A DNA stretch of 64,000 nucleotides from Novosphingobium sp. Leaf2 (GCF_001421325.1 NZ_LMJY01000001.1:7501-71500), one strand, 5' to 3'. Numbered from the stretch's first letter, positions 15,848 through 25,413 are shown. Notes: generated from the letters alone by a model not told the origin. Program-made: numbers and translations.

Positions 15848-17401
15848 CTACTGCCCGGCCGGTGGTGCACAGCGCGAATGCACGGTCACCGGGAAAGTGC
15901 CGTACATGTTGGTCAGCGGCAGGCGGATGTCCCGTCGGCAATGCACTGCGATATAGCGTGCCACCATACCGGTCAGTTCAGGATCGGGGGCGAGTTCGAG
16001 CTCGGGTGGTCCGGTAAGCACGATCGCGGGATTGGCGGCGAGCACGCGCTGCAGTTCGCGCCGCGTATTGAACTGGCTGACGTTGCGCTCGCTGGCGTCA
16101 ACCAGATGCATCGGGAAGACGAGGGGTGAATGCAGTTGCACGTTCAGCGCATGATAGGGCCAGGTCGTGCCGCTGGCGATGAACACGCGGTTCGCCGGAT
16201 CCTCGCGGTGCAGATACTGGACCAGCGTCTGCATCTGCGCACGCGATGCGGTGCGCAGGCGCCAGTGCGCCGGCTCCCCGTTGATGGTCAGCAGCGCCAG
16301 CAGCCACAGCCCCATCAGCGGGCCGATGATGCCGCGCTGCAGAAACGGCGCGCCGCACACCGCAAGCGGGGCGACCAGCGGGAGGAAATAATGCTCCGAC
16401 TTGTTGGGGAATAGCGCGATGGCCAGCGCCGCCACGGCCAGCCAGGCGTAAGCCAGTTGCCAATCCGGTCGGCTGTTCAGGCGATCGCGAAACAGGATCA
16501 GGCTGACGAGCGCAAACCCGATCGGGATCGCCAGTGCGGCGATCACGTGCGAGGCCATGCCGGTGGCGCGAATAAAGGCGTAACCGCGCCGCAGGTTAGA
16601 GCCCACCACGGCAGTCCAGAACGCATCGAAGTGACCGGCAGCCGCATACCACCCGGCGCAGCACAGCAGCGGCAGCGCGGCGCACGCCGCCAGCAGCGTC
16701 ACTTGCCCGGCCCACCGGGGCGCGCTTGTGCGCCCCAGCCACATGCGCCACGCCGTCCACCCGCCGAAAAACATCGCTTCGGCGCCTGCGCTTTGCTTGA
16801 AGGTGACGGCCAGCCCGAGTGACAGCATCGCCAGCACGACGCCGCGTGGAATCGCGGCGCGCACCAGCAGCGCGTCGGCGCGCATCAGGCGCCACGCCGC
16901 AAAGGCGACGAACAGATTGTAGAACACCGGTGACTGCCCGCCGCCGCCGCCCAGCGGCCCGGTCAGCGCGATGTACACCAGCGCCGCCAGCACCGCGCCT
17001 TGTAAACCCCAGCGCCCGGCTCCCAGCAGGTGCAGCGCCATGCGCGCCACCAGCAGCGCGGTGCCCCACACGAACAGCGCGGCCACCAGATGCACACGCA
17101 GCATCCCGCCCCCACCGGCAGTGATGCCTGCGTAGAACAGGTACAGCCCCGGCGCCTTGCGATCCCAGATATCGACGTACAGCATCGCGCCCGCCCGCAT
17201 TCGCTCGCCCACCAGCAGGTAGAACGTCTCGTCCACGTAATAGCCGGGATCGCCCATCGTGGCCGCGCGGGCGAGGAAAGTTGCGAGCATCAGCGCCAGC
17301 GCCAGCGCCCAGGGCCGCGAAAACAACTGCGCGAACAGGCGCGGCGTATCGACCCGGGTCCGCACCCCGCATAGACCCTGCAGTGCCGACATACTCACCA
17401 T
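15848..17401 (-). CDS. GT-C type glycosyltransferase / mannosyltransferase-like membrane protein
   Basis: A protein of about 517 residues with roughly ten membrane segments. Near the N-terminus, after the first membrane segment, it has GDPGYYVDETFYLLVGERM and YVDIWDRKAPGLYLFYAG. This arrangement of acidic residues in the first periplasmic loop is typical of the PMT/ArnT-like GT-C superfamily using polyprenyl-linked sugars. The acceptor is unknown. Start is uncertain among GTG 17410, ATG 17401 and ATG 17392, none with a good ribosome site. It stands alone, so context does not help. Confidence 0.7.
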   Translation of the reverse strand: MVSMSALQGLCGVRTRVDTPRLFAQLFSRPWALALALMLATFLARAATMGDPGYYVDETFYLLVGERMRAGAMLYVDIWDRKAPGLYLFYAGITAGGGGMLRVHLVAALFVWGTALLVARMALHLLGAGRWGLQGAVLAALVYIALTGPLGGGGGQSPVFYNLFVAFAAWRLMRADALLVRAAIPRGVVLAMLSLGLAVTFKQSAGAEAMFFGGWTAWRMWLGRTSAPRWAGQVTLLAACAALPLLCCAGWYAAAGHFDAFWTAVVGSNLRRGYAFIRATGMASHVIAALAIPIGFALVSLILFRDRLNSRPDWQLAYAWLAVAALAIALFPNKSEHYFLPLVAPLAVCGAPFLQRGIIGPLMGLWLLALLTINGEPAHWRLRTASRAQMQTLVQYLHREDPANRVFIASGTTWPYHALNVQLHSPLVFPMHLVDASERNVSQFNTRRELQRVLAANPAIVLTGPPELELAPDPELTGMVARYIAVHCRRDIRLPLTNMYGTFPVTVHSRCAPPAGQ

Positions 17402-17448
17402 CGAGCACACGTAGAATCACGTAGTCACGATTGCCAAGCGCAATTTTC

Positions 17449-17477
17449 TTGCGTTTTGCTGCAACGCATCCTATGTA
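17449..17477 (+). promoter_or_regulatory. Predicted promoter of the DEAD-box helicase gene
   Basis: TTGCGT at 17449-17454 and TATGTA at 17472-17477 are separated by 17 bases. The start would be near 17484, giving a 5' leader of about 200 bases. The leader holds no credible gene. GCGTGAGG (17526-17533) and CCTCACGC (17593-17600) are perfectly complementary, suggesting a structured RNA. Confidence 0.45.
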
Positions 17478-17682
17478 GCCTTCCAGCAGACGGCGCGCGG
17501 GATTACCCGCCGCAATCCGAGAGCAGCGTGAGGCCAGGGCGCAAGTAGCCAAGGCCGGCCCGGATGAGCGACTGCACCTATGAAGCTTCCTTCCTCACGC
17601 AGGGTCGCCAACGACACCTTGCCGTGTGCGTGCGCCTCTCCTTTTGACCGTGCGCGCCCCCGTGCACTTTTGAAAGTGACGC

Positions 17683-19116
17683 ATGTCCTATTTTTCTGAA
17701 CTTGGCCTCGCCGAGCCCATTCTTCGCGCTCTCGCCGTCAAGGGCTACACCGATCCTTCACCCATTCAGCGCGACGCGATTCCCGCGCTGCTCGAAGGGC
17801 GCGACCTGCTCGGCATCGCCCAGACGGGCACCGGCAAGACCGCCGCGTTCTCGCTGCCCTCGCTGCACCGCCTGGCACAGGACCCCAAGCCGCGCCAGAA
17901 CGCCGGCTGCCGCATGCTGGTGCTGTCGCCAACCCGCGAACTGGCCGCCCAGATCGCCGAGAACATGCGCGGCTACGCCAAGTTCCTGAACCTGACGATC
18001 CAGTGCATCTTCGGCGGCGTTCCCGTGGGCAAGCAGGCCCGCGCCTTGGAACGCGGCGTCGATATCCTGGTCGCCACCCCGGGCCGCCTGCTCGACCTGA
18101 TCGACCAGCGCGCCCTCACCCTCAAGCACGTGGAAATCTTCGTGCTCGACGAGGCCGACCAGATGATGGACCTGGGCTTCATCGTGCCGCTCAAGCGCGT
18201 TGCCAACATGCTGCCCGCCGGCCGCCAGAGCCTGTTCTTCTCGGCCACGATGCCGCAGGCGATCGCGGAACTGGGCCGCCAGTTCATCAACAACCCGGTC
18301 CGGGTCGAAGTGGCCCCGCAGTCCACCACGGCAGAGCGCGTCGAGCAGTTCGCCATCCACATCAACCAGGCCGAAAAGCAGGCGCTGCTGACCTTGTCGC
18401 TGCGCGACGGGCTGGCTGACGATGCCGCCGAAAAGGCCACGCATGGCGCGATCGACCGGGCGCTGGTGTTTAGCCGCACCAAGCACGGCGCGGACCGCAT
18501 CGTGCGCCACCTCGTCGCCGCCGGCATCCCGGCTGCCGCGATCCACGGCAACAAGAGCCAGGCGCAGCGCACCGCAGCGCTGGGCGGCTTTCGCCAGGGC
18601 ACCGTGCGCGTCCTCGTCGCTACCGACATTGCTGCGCGCGGCATCGACGTCAGCGGCGTGAGCCACGTCTACAACTTCGAGATCCCCAACGTTGCCGAAC
18701 AGTACGTCCACCGCATCGGCCGCACCGCGCGCGCCGGCGCTACCGGCGTTGCGATCAGCTACATCGCAGCGGATGAGAAGCCCTATATCCGTGACATCGA
18801 GCGCCTGACCCGCGTCAAGCTGGACCTGCTGCCGCTGCCGGCGGATTTCCAGAACCAGGCCGCGCGCCTGCCTGCCCCGGCTCGCGTTGCTCCCGCCGCA
18901 CCGCAGGGCGACCGGCGCGGTGGCGGTCGCGCTGGCGGCCAGGGCGGTGGCCGTGGTCGTCCGCAAGGCGATCGCAGCCGTTCGGACGCACCGCGTGGCG
19001 ATCGCCGTGAAGGCGCCGCCGCCGGTGAGGATCAGGGTGAGCGCAAGCGCCATTTCCGCCCGCGCGGCCCCAAGGGCCTGGGCGCCCACAAGGGCGCCGT
19101 GCGCCGCGCCAGCTGA
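17683..19116 (+). CDS. DEAD-box ATP-dependent RNA helicase (RhlE-like)
   Basis: The 477-residue protein has all superfamily-2 motifs: Q motif region with PSPIQRDAIP, motif I AQTGTGKT (46-53), motif II DEAD (156-159), motif III SAT, and motif VI HRIGRTARAG. The tail from about residue 405 is rich in Arg and Gly with RGG-like repeats and ends in a basic segment, usual for RNA-binding helicases of this group. It likely remodels ribosomal or messenger RNA. A long leader precedes it and a strong terminator follows. Confidence 0.93.
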   Translation: MSYFSELGLAEPILRALAVKGYTDPSPIQRDAIPALLEGRDLLGIAQTGTGKTAAFSLPSLHRLAQDPKPRQNAGCRMLVLSPTRELAAQIAENMRGYAKFLNLTIQCIFGGVPVGKQARALERGVDILVATPGRLLDLIDQRALTLKHVEIFVLDEADQMMDLGFIVPLKRVANMLPAGRQSLFFSATMPQAIAELGRQFINNPVRVEVAPQSTTAERVEQFAIHINQAEKQALLTLSLRDGLADDAAEKATHGAIDRALVFSRTKHGADRIVRHLVAAGIPAAAIHGNKSQAQRTAALGGFRQGTVRVLVATDIAARGIDVSGVSHVYNFEIPNVAEQYVHRIGRTARAGATGVAISYIAADEKPYIRDIERLTRVKLDLLPLPADFQNQAARLPAPARVAPAAPQGDRRGGGRAGGQGGGRGRPQGDRSRSDAPRGDRREGAAAGEDQGERKRHFRPRGPKGLGAHKGAVRRAS

Positions 19117-19142
19117 TCGGCTTCCCCTCAAACGATACCATG

Positions 19143-19175
19143 AAAGCCCTGGGCGAAACCCCGGGGCTTTCTTTT
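19143..19175 (+). terminator. Rho-independent terminator after the helicase gene
   Basis: AAAGCCCTGGG pairs with CCCCGGGGCTTT over 11 base pairs around a CGAAAC loop, followed by CTTTT. Confidence 0.85.
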
Positions 19176-19215
19176 GTCCTTCCCCTTGCCCGCGCAAGCG
19201 CATAGTGCCCACGCC

Positions 19216-19959
19216 ATGGCACCTAATGGTCCCCTCGTGGCAGTGACCGCGTCCGCTCTTGCCATGACGGCGATCGTGGGCGTGCGTTATCTGATAACCT
19301 CCGGGCTATTCGCGTGGATCACCCATCGCACCCGGCCCGGGCATTACACAGGGCTGGACAAGCAGATCCGGCGGGAGATCGCCTGGTCGCTGCTGTCCGC
19401 CGCGATTTACGGCATCCCCGCCGGTCTGGTGGCCTGGGGCTGGCAGGCACACGGCTGGACGCGCATCTACTCAGACGTTCACGCCTATCCCCTGTGGTGG
19501 CTGCCGGTTTCGGTGCTGGTCTACCTGCTGCTGCATGACACCTGGTTTTACTGGACGCACCGCTGGATGCACCAGCCGCGCGCGTTCCGGCTGGCCCATG
19601 CCGTGCACCATGCCAGCCGCCCCCCCACCGCCTGGGCGGCCATGAGCTTCCATCCGATCGAGGCGCTGACCGGCGCGGTGGTGATCCCTGCCCTTGTCCT
19701 GCTGGTGCCCATCCACATCGCCGCGCTCAGCGTCGTGCTCACGATCATGACCGTCATGGGCATCACCAACCATATGGGCTGGGAGCTGTTTCCGCAGGCC
19801 CTTGTTCATTCGCGGGCAGGCCGCTGGCTGATAACCGCCAGCCATCACCAGCGGCATCACGAAAGTTATCGATGCAATTACGGCCTTTATTTCCGGCACT
19901 GGGATCACCTGTGCGGCACAGACAGCGGGATCTCCTCCTCGTTTGCATCGCCGCGATGA
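19216..19959 (+). CDS. Sterol desaturase / fatty acid hydroxylase superfamily membrane protein
   Basis: The 247-residue protein has about four membrane segments and the three histidine clusters of the di-iron hydroxylase superfamily: HDTWFYWTHRWMH, HAVHHASR and HHQRHHE. These ligate the iron pair that hydroxylates lipids or carotenoids. The substrate cannot be read from sequence. The ATG at 19216 was chosen over a TTG at 19174, which lies in the terminator of the preceding gene. The following gene starts inside its 3' end. Confidence 0.85.
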   Translation: MAPNGPLVAVTASALAMTAIVGVRYLITSGLFAWITHRTRPGHYTGLDKQIRREIAWSLLSAAIYGIPAGLVAWGWQAHGWTRIYSDVHAYPLWWLPVSVLVYLLLHDTWFYWTHRWMHQPRAFRLAHAVHHASRPPTAWAAMSFHPIEALTGAVVIPALVLLVPIHIAALSVVLTIMTVMGITNHMGWELFPQALVHSRAGRWLITASHHQRHHESYRCNYGLYFRHWDHLCGTDSGISSSFASPR

Positions 19960-20372
19960 CCGGGGCTGGTGCACCTGCCGATGCCGCGCCGTCCGCCGCA
20001 ACCGGCGTGACGGTGACGGTGACAGGTCTGCGCAATGCCAATGGCCAGGTGCTGGCGTGCCTGACCACCCGCGCGGACAGCTTTCCCGATTGCGACAAGG
20101 ACCCGCAGGCGCGCAAGCTGAAAGTGCCGGCCCATCACGGCACGGTGGAACTGGACTTCGGCCGCGTACCCGCCGGTCGCTACGCGGTATCGCTGATCCA
20201 CGACGAGAACGGTAACGGCAAGCTGGACACCCGCCTGTTCATCCCGCGTGAGGGGTTCGCGTTTTCCAACAATGCCCCTGTCGTCATGGGTCCGCCCAAG
20301 TTCGAACATGCCGCGTTCGACGTGCAGGGCGAAGCGGTGCATCTGGAAATACGCATGAAGTATCTGCTGTAG
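19911..20372 (+). CDS. DUF2141 domain-containing secreted protein
   Basis: A 153-residue protein with a signal peptide (LLLVCIAAMTGAG, cleavage near ADAAP). A DUF2141-type beta-rich domain follows: VTVTGLRNANGQVLACLTTRADSF, then GRYAVSLIHDENGNGKLDT. The Asp/Asn-rich DENGNGKLDT loop resembles a calcium site. The start is uncertain: GTG 19911 gives a 49-base overlap with the hydroxylase gene and a compact signal peptide, while ATG 19872 gives an 88-base overlap. Function unknown. Confidence 0.75.
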   Translation: MRHRQRDLLLVCIAAMTGAGAPADAAPSAATGVTVTVTGLRNANGQVLACLTTRADSFPDCDKDPQARKLKVPAHHGTVELDFGRVPAGRYAVSLIHDENGNGKLDTRLFIPREGFAFSNNAPVVMGPPKFEHAAFDVQGEAVHLEIRMKYLL

Positions 20373-20412
20373 GACGCTTGCCGCACCTGCCCGCTGGCTT
20401 TAGGCGGGCGGG

Positions 20413-21702
20413 GTGAAGACGGAAGACAGCGTGGCAGAACAGGCCGTTGCGGTGGCCACGACGGGGTTGGCACCGCCGCCGCGCGCAGGCGCGTTTTCGC
20501 CGTTTCGCTATCCGGTGTTCCGGGCGATCTGGATCGCCAACCTGTTCTCGAACATCGGCTCCACCCTGCAAGGCGTGGGCGCGGCGTGGATGATGACCGA
20601 GCTTACGACCTCGCACCAGCTGGTGGCGCTGGTCCAGGCCTCGGCCACGGTGCCGATCATGCTGCTGGGTGTATTCGCCGGCGCCATCGCCGACAACTTC
20701 GACCGCCGGCTGGTCATGCTGACCGCGCAAGTGGGCATGCTGATCGTCTCGGCAGCGCTGGCGGTGATGGCCTATGCCCACTGGTTGACGCCGGACCTGC
20801 TGCTGGCCTTTACGCTCAGCGTAGGGGTGGGCACCGCGCTGAACTCACCCGCATGGCAGGCCTCGGTCCGCCAGCAGGTTGACCGCAGCGAGATACCCCA
20901 GGCCATCGCCCTCAATTCGATCTCGTTCAACATCGCCCGCTCGATCGGCCCCGCCCTTGGCGGCATACTGATCTCGATCTGGAACCCGTCGTTCGCGTTT
21001 GCGATCAACGCGATCAGCTACGTCGGCCTGATTTGCGTGCTGTTGTGGTGGAAGCCGCAAGTCCGCCTGATAGAGCGACGCCCGATCCTGCCGGCCGTCG
21101 CCATTGGCCTGCGCTTTTGCGCCACCAATGGACCGGTGCGCCGAATACTCATGCGCGGACTGGCGCTGGGCTTCAGCCTCGCTGCATACCAATCCCTGCT
21201 GCCGTCCGTGGTCAGCGGGCAGATGCACGGCGGCGAACTGGATTATGGCATCATGCTGGGCTTGTTCGGCATCGGTTCGATCACCGCCGCGCCCTTCACT
21301 GGTCCCATTCGCCGGAAGATCGGGCTGGAAGGGATCCTGGCGGTGGGCGCGGCGATGTTCGTGTTTTCGCTCATCCTCGTCGCGGCCAGCGATCGGGTGC
21401 TCTATGCCCTGCCTGCCGCGTTCGTGGCTGGCCTCGCCTGGGTGATGATCCTGACGACGCTCAACACTGCGGTGCAACTACGTGCGCCCGAAGCCATCCT
21501 GGGCCGGTGCCTGTCGATCTATCAGGCGGTGACCTTCGGGGGGATGGCGCTCGGATCGTGGGTATGGGGCATGGTGGCGGACTGGCAAAGCCTGCCCACC
21601 GCAATGTATGCAGGCGCCGCCGTGCTGATCGCCTCGTTCGCGGTGCTGCGCATCGTCGCGCCGATGCCGCGCCCGGGCGAAGGGGTGATCGATGCGCCCT
21701 GA
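20413..21702 (+). CDS. MFS transporter (EntS/MFS_3-like exporter)
   Basis: The 429-residue protein has twelve predicted membrane segments. FRYPVFRAIWIANLFSNIG is the typical start of the MFS_3 group, and DNFDRRLVM is the loop 2-3 signature. Relatives export siderophores or drugs, but no siderophore genes are nearby. It starts with GTG and lies 40 bases after the DUF2141 gene in the same direction. Confidence 0.85.
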   Translation: MKTEDSVAEQAVAVATTGLAPPPRAGAFSPFRYPVFRAIWIANLFSNIGSTLQGVGAAWMMTELTTSHQLVALVQASATVPIMLLGVFAGAIADNFDRRLVMLTAQVGMLIVSAALAVMAYAHWLTPDLLLAFTLSVGVGTALNSPAWQASVRQQVDRSEIPQAIALNSISFNIARSIGPALGGILISIWNPSFAFAINAISYVGLICVLLWWKPQVRLIERRPILPAVAIGLRFCATNGPVRRILMRGLALGFSLAAYQSLLPSVVSGQMHGGELDYGIMLGLFGIGSITAAPFTGPIRRKIGLEGILAVGAAMFVFSLILVAASDRVLYALPAAFVAGLAWVMILTTLNTAVQLRAPEAILGRCLSIYQAVTFGGMALGSWVWGMVADWQSLPTAMYAGAAVLIASFAVLRIVAPMPRPGEGVIDAP

Positions 21703-21711
21703 AGCGGCACA

Positions 21712-21746
21712 GGCGCAACTTAAAGCTTAATTCACGCAGTTGCGCC
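21712..21746. repeat. 9-bp perfect inverted repeat with AT-rich centre
   Basis: GGCGCAACT (21712-21720) and AGTTGCGCC (21738-21746) are exact inverted copies flanking a 17-base AT-rich centre containing TTAAAGCTTAATT. It sits between the MFS gene and the PAS-like gene. It could be a weak terminator hairpin or a regulator site; there is no T-tract. Confidence 0.55.
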
Positions 21747-21784
21747 AAAACCACGGCAACAGCGGCGAGTCGGACGAAGGCGAC

Positions 21785-23125
21785 ATGGACACGATGCACG
21801 GCGAGCTTTCCGGCCACGACGACCAGCGATCAGCCGATGCGGCGATGGACGCCGGCCCGTTAGACGCCGCATCCCTGGGCAATGACGAGCGGCGCATGCA
21901 GGTGCGCGCCTATAATTTCTGGGCCGGGCTGCTGGGAGACAACGCGTTCCCTGACATCGCCGCGCTCGACCCTGCCGCCTTGCCCGATTTCGGCCCTCGC
22001 AGCGTACTGCTCGATTTCGCTGAGGGCATCGAAAACCCGCGTATCGGCTGGCTGGGCGATATGCTGGCAGCGGAATGCGGCGCTAAGGATGGGATGCGCC
22101 TGCAGGATGTGCCCAGCCGGTCGCTGCTCTCGCGCATCACCGATCACTACATGCAGATCCTGGCCAACGAGGCGCCGATCGGCTTCGAGGCCGAGTTCAC
22201 AAACCATCAGGGCGTCGCCATCCTGTACCGGGGCATCCTGCTGCCCTTTTCACGCACGCAAGGGTCCAGCGGCGCCCGCATCGACTTCATTTACGGCGTG
22301 ATCAACTGGAAGGAACGCGCGACCGATGCCGCCGTGCCGGCAGCGCTTCAAAGCGACACGCCGGCGCTGATGCGCGTGCCGGAGATGCTCAACGAATGGG
22401 CCGATGGGCCGGCTGATTTCGCCACCGGGGATTTTGGTGTGACGGCGGACCTGCCTTACACGCCTGTCGAGATCCCCCGGCCTGGCTTTGCGCAAGATGC
22501 GGAACCCACCGCTTTCGCTGACGATGCGATGGGCGTGGCTGACTGGCTGGCCTCGGCGCGCGAGCTGGCGCAGCTTGCCAGCCACAGCGAGGAGCGCTCG
22601 CACCAGGCGCTGTATGACGCGATCGGGCGGGCATACGATTGCGCGCTGGCCGCGCAGGACGCACCGGATGATTTCGCCGCTCTGGTCAGCGACGCGGGCC
22701 TCAAGACGCAAAGCCGCGCGCCCCTGATCCCGCTGGTGAAGCTGGTTTTCGGCGCAACGTACGACAAGACCCGGCTGACGGAGTTCGCCACCGCGATCGC
22801 CCATGCCCAGCGGCTAGGGCTGGAAAACGGCGCGCTGGGTGGCCATCTGGCAAACACGCCCGGTGGCCTCAAGGCGGTGGTGCGCGAGGAGCGCCGGCTT
22901 CGCAGGACGGATGATCCGGCCAAGAACTCAATGGGCGTGCGCGATAAGTTGGTCCACGACTTGCGTGGTCTGCCGGCAGCCCCGCTGGCGGAAACGGCCA
23001 CTACCGGCGCGGAGTTCACCGTACTGGTCGCGCGCCGCACTGCGGACGGCCAGGTCCTGCTGGTGGGCGAGGTGGCGGACGACGATGCGCTGCTTGTCCG
23101 CGCCGCGCGCCGCCTGCTCGGCTGA
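21785..23125 (+). CDS. Hypothetical protein with a PAS-like N-terminal region
   Basis: A 446-residue soluble protein. Residues about 40-165 (YNFWAGLLGDNAFPDIAALDP through FIYGVINWKE) resemble the PAS_5-type domain found in uncharacterised alphaproteobacterial proteins. The rest is mostly helical with no motif I recognise. The ATG at 21785 has GAAGG four bases upstream, favoured over a TTG at 21740 that falls in an inverted repeat. No output domain is seen. Confidence 0.7.
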   Translation: MDTMHGELSGHDDQRSADAAMDAGPLDAASLGNDERRMQVRAYNFWAGLLGDNAFPDIAALDPAALPDFGPRSVLLDFAEGIENPRIGWLGDMLAAECGAKDGMRLQDVPSRSLLSRITDHYMQILANEAPIGFEAEFTNHQGVAILYRGILLPFSRTQGSSGARIDFIYGVINWKERATDAAVPAALQSDTPALMRVPEMLNEWADGPADFATGDFGVTADLPYTPVEIPRPGFAQDAEPTAFADDAMGVADWLASARELAQLASHSEERSHQALYDAIGRAYDCALAAQDAPDDFAALVSDAGLKTQSRAPLIPLVKLVFGATYDKTRLTEFATAIAHAQRLGLENGALGGHLANTPGGLKAVVREERRLRRTDDPAKNSMGVRDKLVHDLRGLPAAPLAETATTGAEFTVLVARRTADGQVLLVGEVADDDALLVRAARRLLG

Positions 23126-23238
23126 TCGCTCACGCGGCGCCAGCGTGCAATCGCGGGTTGATCCCCGGCCCCGGTCCCGGCATCAGGTGGATCCCGGCTT
23201 CATCCCCGGTTCAGCGGCCCACGCCACCTAGAGGATCG

Positions 23239-24600
23239 ATGCCGAGCTTGCGACTACCCGCCCTGCTGGTCATGGTTCCCGTGCTGCTGGGCATGTCCAC
23301 CGTCCCGGCCGCGGCGCAGTCCATCCTGCGCGATGCGGAAACCGAGGCGCTGTTGCATGACATGGCCGCGCCGCTGGCCAAAGGCGCCGGGCTGCAGCCC
23401 GGTAACGTCGATATCGTGCTGGTTAACGATCACACGGTGAACGCGTTCGTCGCCGGCGGCCAGGCCGTTTACGTCAATTCCGGGCTGATCGACGAGGCGG
23501 ATACCGCGTCCCAGGTGCAAGGCGTGATCGCGCATGAGCTGGGCCACGTGACCGGCGGGCATGTCGTGCTCAACATGGGCGGCAAAAGCGCCACCAACAT
23601 CTCGCTGCTTTCCCTGCTGCTGGGCGCCGCCGCCGCTGCTGCCGGCGGGGCGGAAGCGGCGATGGGCGTGGTGATGGCCGGCCAGCAGGCCGCGATGGGC
23701 AGTTATCTGGCCTACACCCGCTCGCAGGAAGCCTCTGCCGACGCGGCGGGCGCGCAGTACCTGTCTGCAGCCGGGATCAGCGGGCGCGGCTCGCTCGACT
23801 TTTTCAAGAAGCTGCAGAACATGGAGTTTCGCTATGGCTATCGGCCGCAGGACGGGGACCAGTTCTATTCCAGCCATCCGCTGACCGGCGATCGCATCGC
23901 GACGTTGCAAGATACGTATGAAAAAGACCCTGCCTGGAACAAGCCGGACGATGCGAAGCTGCAACAGCGGTTCGTGCGGGCCAAGGCCAAGCTCTACGGG
24001 TTTCTGGCCGACCCCGCGCAAGTCATGCGTCGCTACCCCGTCACCGACACGTCCGTGCCCGCCCGCTATGCCCGGGCCTATGCCTATCACCGCCAGTCGC
24101 TGTTTGCGCAGGCGCGGGCGGAAACCGAGGCGCTGATCGCCACTGACCCGCGCGATCCCTACTTTCTCGAACTGGACGGGCAGATCCTGCTCGAAGCCGG
24201 CAAACCCGCCGAAGCGCTGGGCCCCTTGCGGCAGGCGACCGCGCTTTCGGGCAACACGCCGCTGATCGCCACGCTGTTCGGCCACGCGCTGATCGCTACC
24301 GAGGACCCCGCCAATTTCCGCGAGGCGCAGGAGGTGCTGAAAAACGCGGTTGCGCGCGATCGCGAAAACCCGTTCGCCTGGTATCAGCTGGGCGTGATTT
24401 ATGCGGCCAACGGCGACATGCCGCGCGCCTATCTGGCCAGCGCCGAGCAGCAGATCCTGTCCGGCCGCGCCGAGGAAGCCTTGCGCAGCGCGCAGGCCGC
24501 CGAAGCAGGGCTGACGGCCAACACGCCGGACTGGCTGCGCGCGCAGGACATCGAAATGCAGGCCCGCGCCCAGCTGGAACGCGGCAAGAAACGGCGCTGA
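23239..24600 (+). CDS. M48 family zinc metalloprotease with C-terminal TPR-like region (BepA/YfgC-like)
   Basis: The 453-residue exported protease has a signal peptide (residues 1-27, ending AAAQ) and the zinc motif HELGH at residues 99-103. A glutamate in SQEASADAAGAQYL provides the third zinc ligand. From about residue 280 to the end the sequence shows helical TPR-like repeats. This architecture is that of BepA, which degrades or assembles outer-membrane proteins. GAGGA lies upstream of the ATG. The DsbA-like gene follows in the same direction, suggesting a shared envelope-quality-control unit. Confidence 0.9.
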   Translation: MPSLRLPALLVMVPVLLGMSTVPAAAQSILRDAETEALLHDMAAPLAKGAGLQPGNVDIVLVNDHTVNAFVAGGQAVYVNSGLIDEADTASQVQGVIAHELGHVTGGHVVLNMGGKSATNISLLSLLLGAAAAAAGGAEAAMGVVMAGQQAAMGSYLAYTRSQEASADAAGAQYLSAAGISGRGSLDFFKKLQNMEFRYGYRPQDGDQFYSSHPLTGDRIATLQDTYEKDPAWNKPDDAKLQQRFVRAKAKLYGFLADPAQVMRRYPVTDTSVPARYARAYAYHRQSLFAQARAETEALIATDPRDPYFLELDGQILLEAGKPAEALGPLRQATALSGNTPLIATLFGHALIATEDPANFREAQEVLKNAVARDRENPFAWYQLGVIYAANGDMPRAYLASAEQQILSGRAEEALRSAQAAEAGLTANTPDWLRAQDIEMQARAQLERGKKRR

Positions 24601-24652
24601 AGGCGCCGGCACCACCCTCCCACCCGATCATATACGGATAGCAAACCAGACC

Positions 24653-25354
24653 ATGGGCAACCCCGCCAAGTTCGCACTCATCGCCGTCGCCGGCCTCGCC
24701 GTGGTTGGCGTGGGGGGCTGGTATGGCGCCCGCGCCGCCATCGAGCATGTGGTGCACGACTATATCCTCAGCCATCCCGAGATCCTGCCCGAAGCGATGG
24801 AGAACCTGCAGCGCCGCCAGGCCACCCAGGCGCTTGCCGGTATCCGCTCCACCGTGGAAACGCCGTTTCCCGGCGCGGTGCTGGGCAATCCCAACGGCAA
24901 GGTCACGCTGGTGGAATTCAGCGACTATGCCTGCGGGTATTGCCGCCAGAGCCTGCCCGACGTCGCCAACCTGATCGCGAAGAACCCGGACCTGCGAATC
25001 ATCGTTCGCGAATTGCCGATCATCAGCCCGCACAGCCCGGACGCCGCGCGCATGGCACTGGCTGCCGCCGAGCAGGGCAAATATGCGCAGTTCCACGATG
25101 CGATGTATGCCGCCGGCCAGGTGGATGACGCCGCGATCGCCGCCGCCGCCGCCAAGGCCGGCCTCGACCTGACGCGGGCGCGGCGCGTGGCCTCCAGCGC
25201 CACGGTTGCCCAGGAAATCGGGCGCAATCTGGAAATCGCGCAGCGGCTTGGCTTTTCCGGCACGCCCAGCTGGATCGTGGGCGACCGGCTGATACCCGGC
25301 GCCGTGGGCTTCGACCAGCTTTCCGCCGCCATCAGCGCCGCGCGCGGATCGTGA
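24653..25354 (+). CDS. DsbA family thiol:disulfide oxidoreductase
   Basis: The 233-residue protein has a membrane anchor or signal (residues 6-26), a helical N-terminal linker (HDYILSHPEILPEAMENLQ) typical of Com1/ScsC-like DsbA proteins, and the thioredoxin-fold active site CGYC at residues 94-97. The cis-proline is in FSGTPSWIVG. It probably forms or isomerises disulfides in envelope proteins. It follows the M48 protease by 52 bases. Confidence 0.9.
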   Translation: MGNPAKFALIAVAGLAVVGVGGWYGARAAIEHVVHDYILSHPEILPEAMENLQRRQATQALAGIRSTVETPFPGAVLGNPNGKVTLVEFSDYACGYCRQSLPDVANLIAKNPDLRIIVRELPIISPHSPDAARMALAAAEQGKYAQFHDAMYAAGQVDDAAIAAAAAKAGLDLTRARRVASSATVAQEIGRNLEIAQRLGFSGTPSWIVGDRLIPGAVGFDQLSAAISAARGS

Positions 25355-25413
25355 GCCGCCATGTTGTGCCCCGCCGATTTTGCAATGCCGGCCAAGTGGA
25401 CTAAGTTGAGCCG

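Noticed and set aside
23130-23235. CCCGG-rich repeated stretch before the M48 gene
   Set aside because: Short, imperfect GC-rich repeats with no hairpin plus T-tract; likely compositional.
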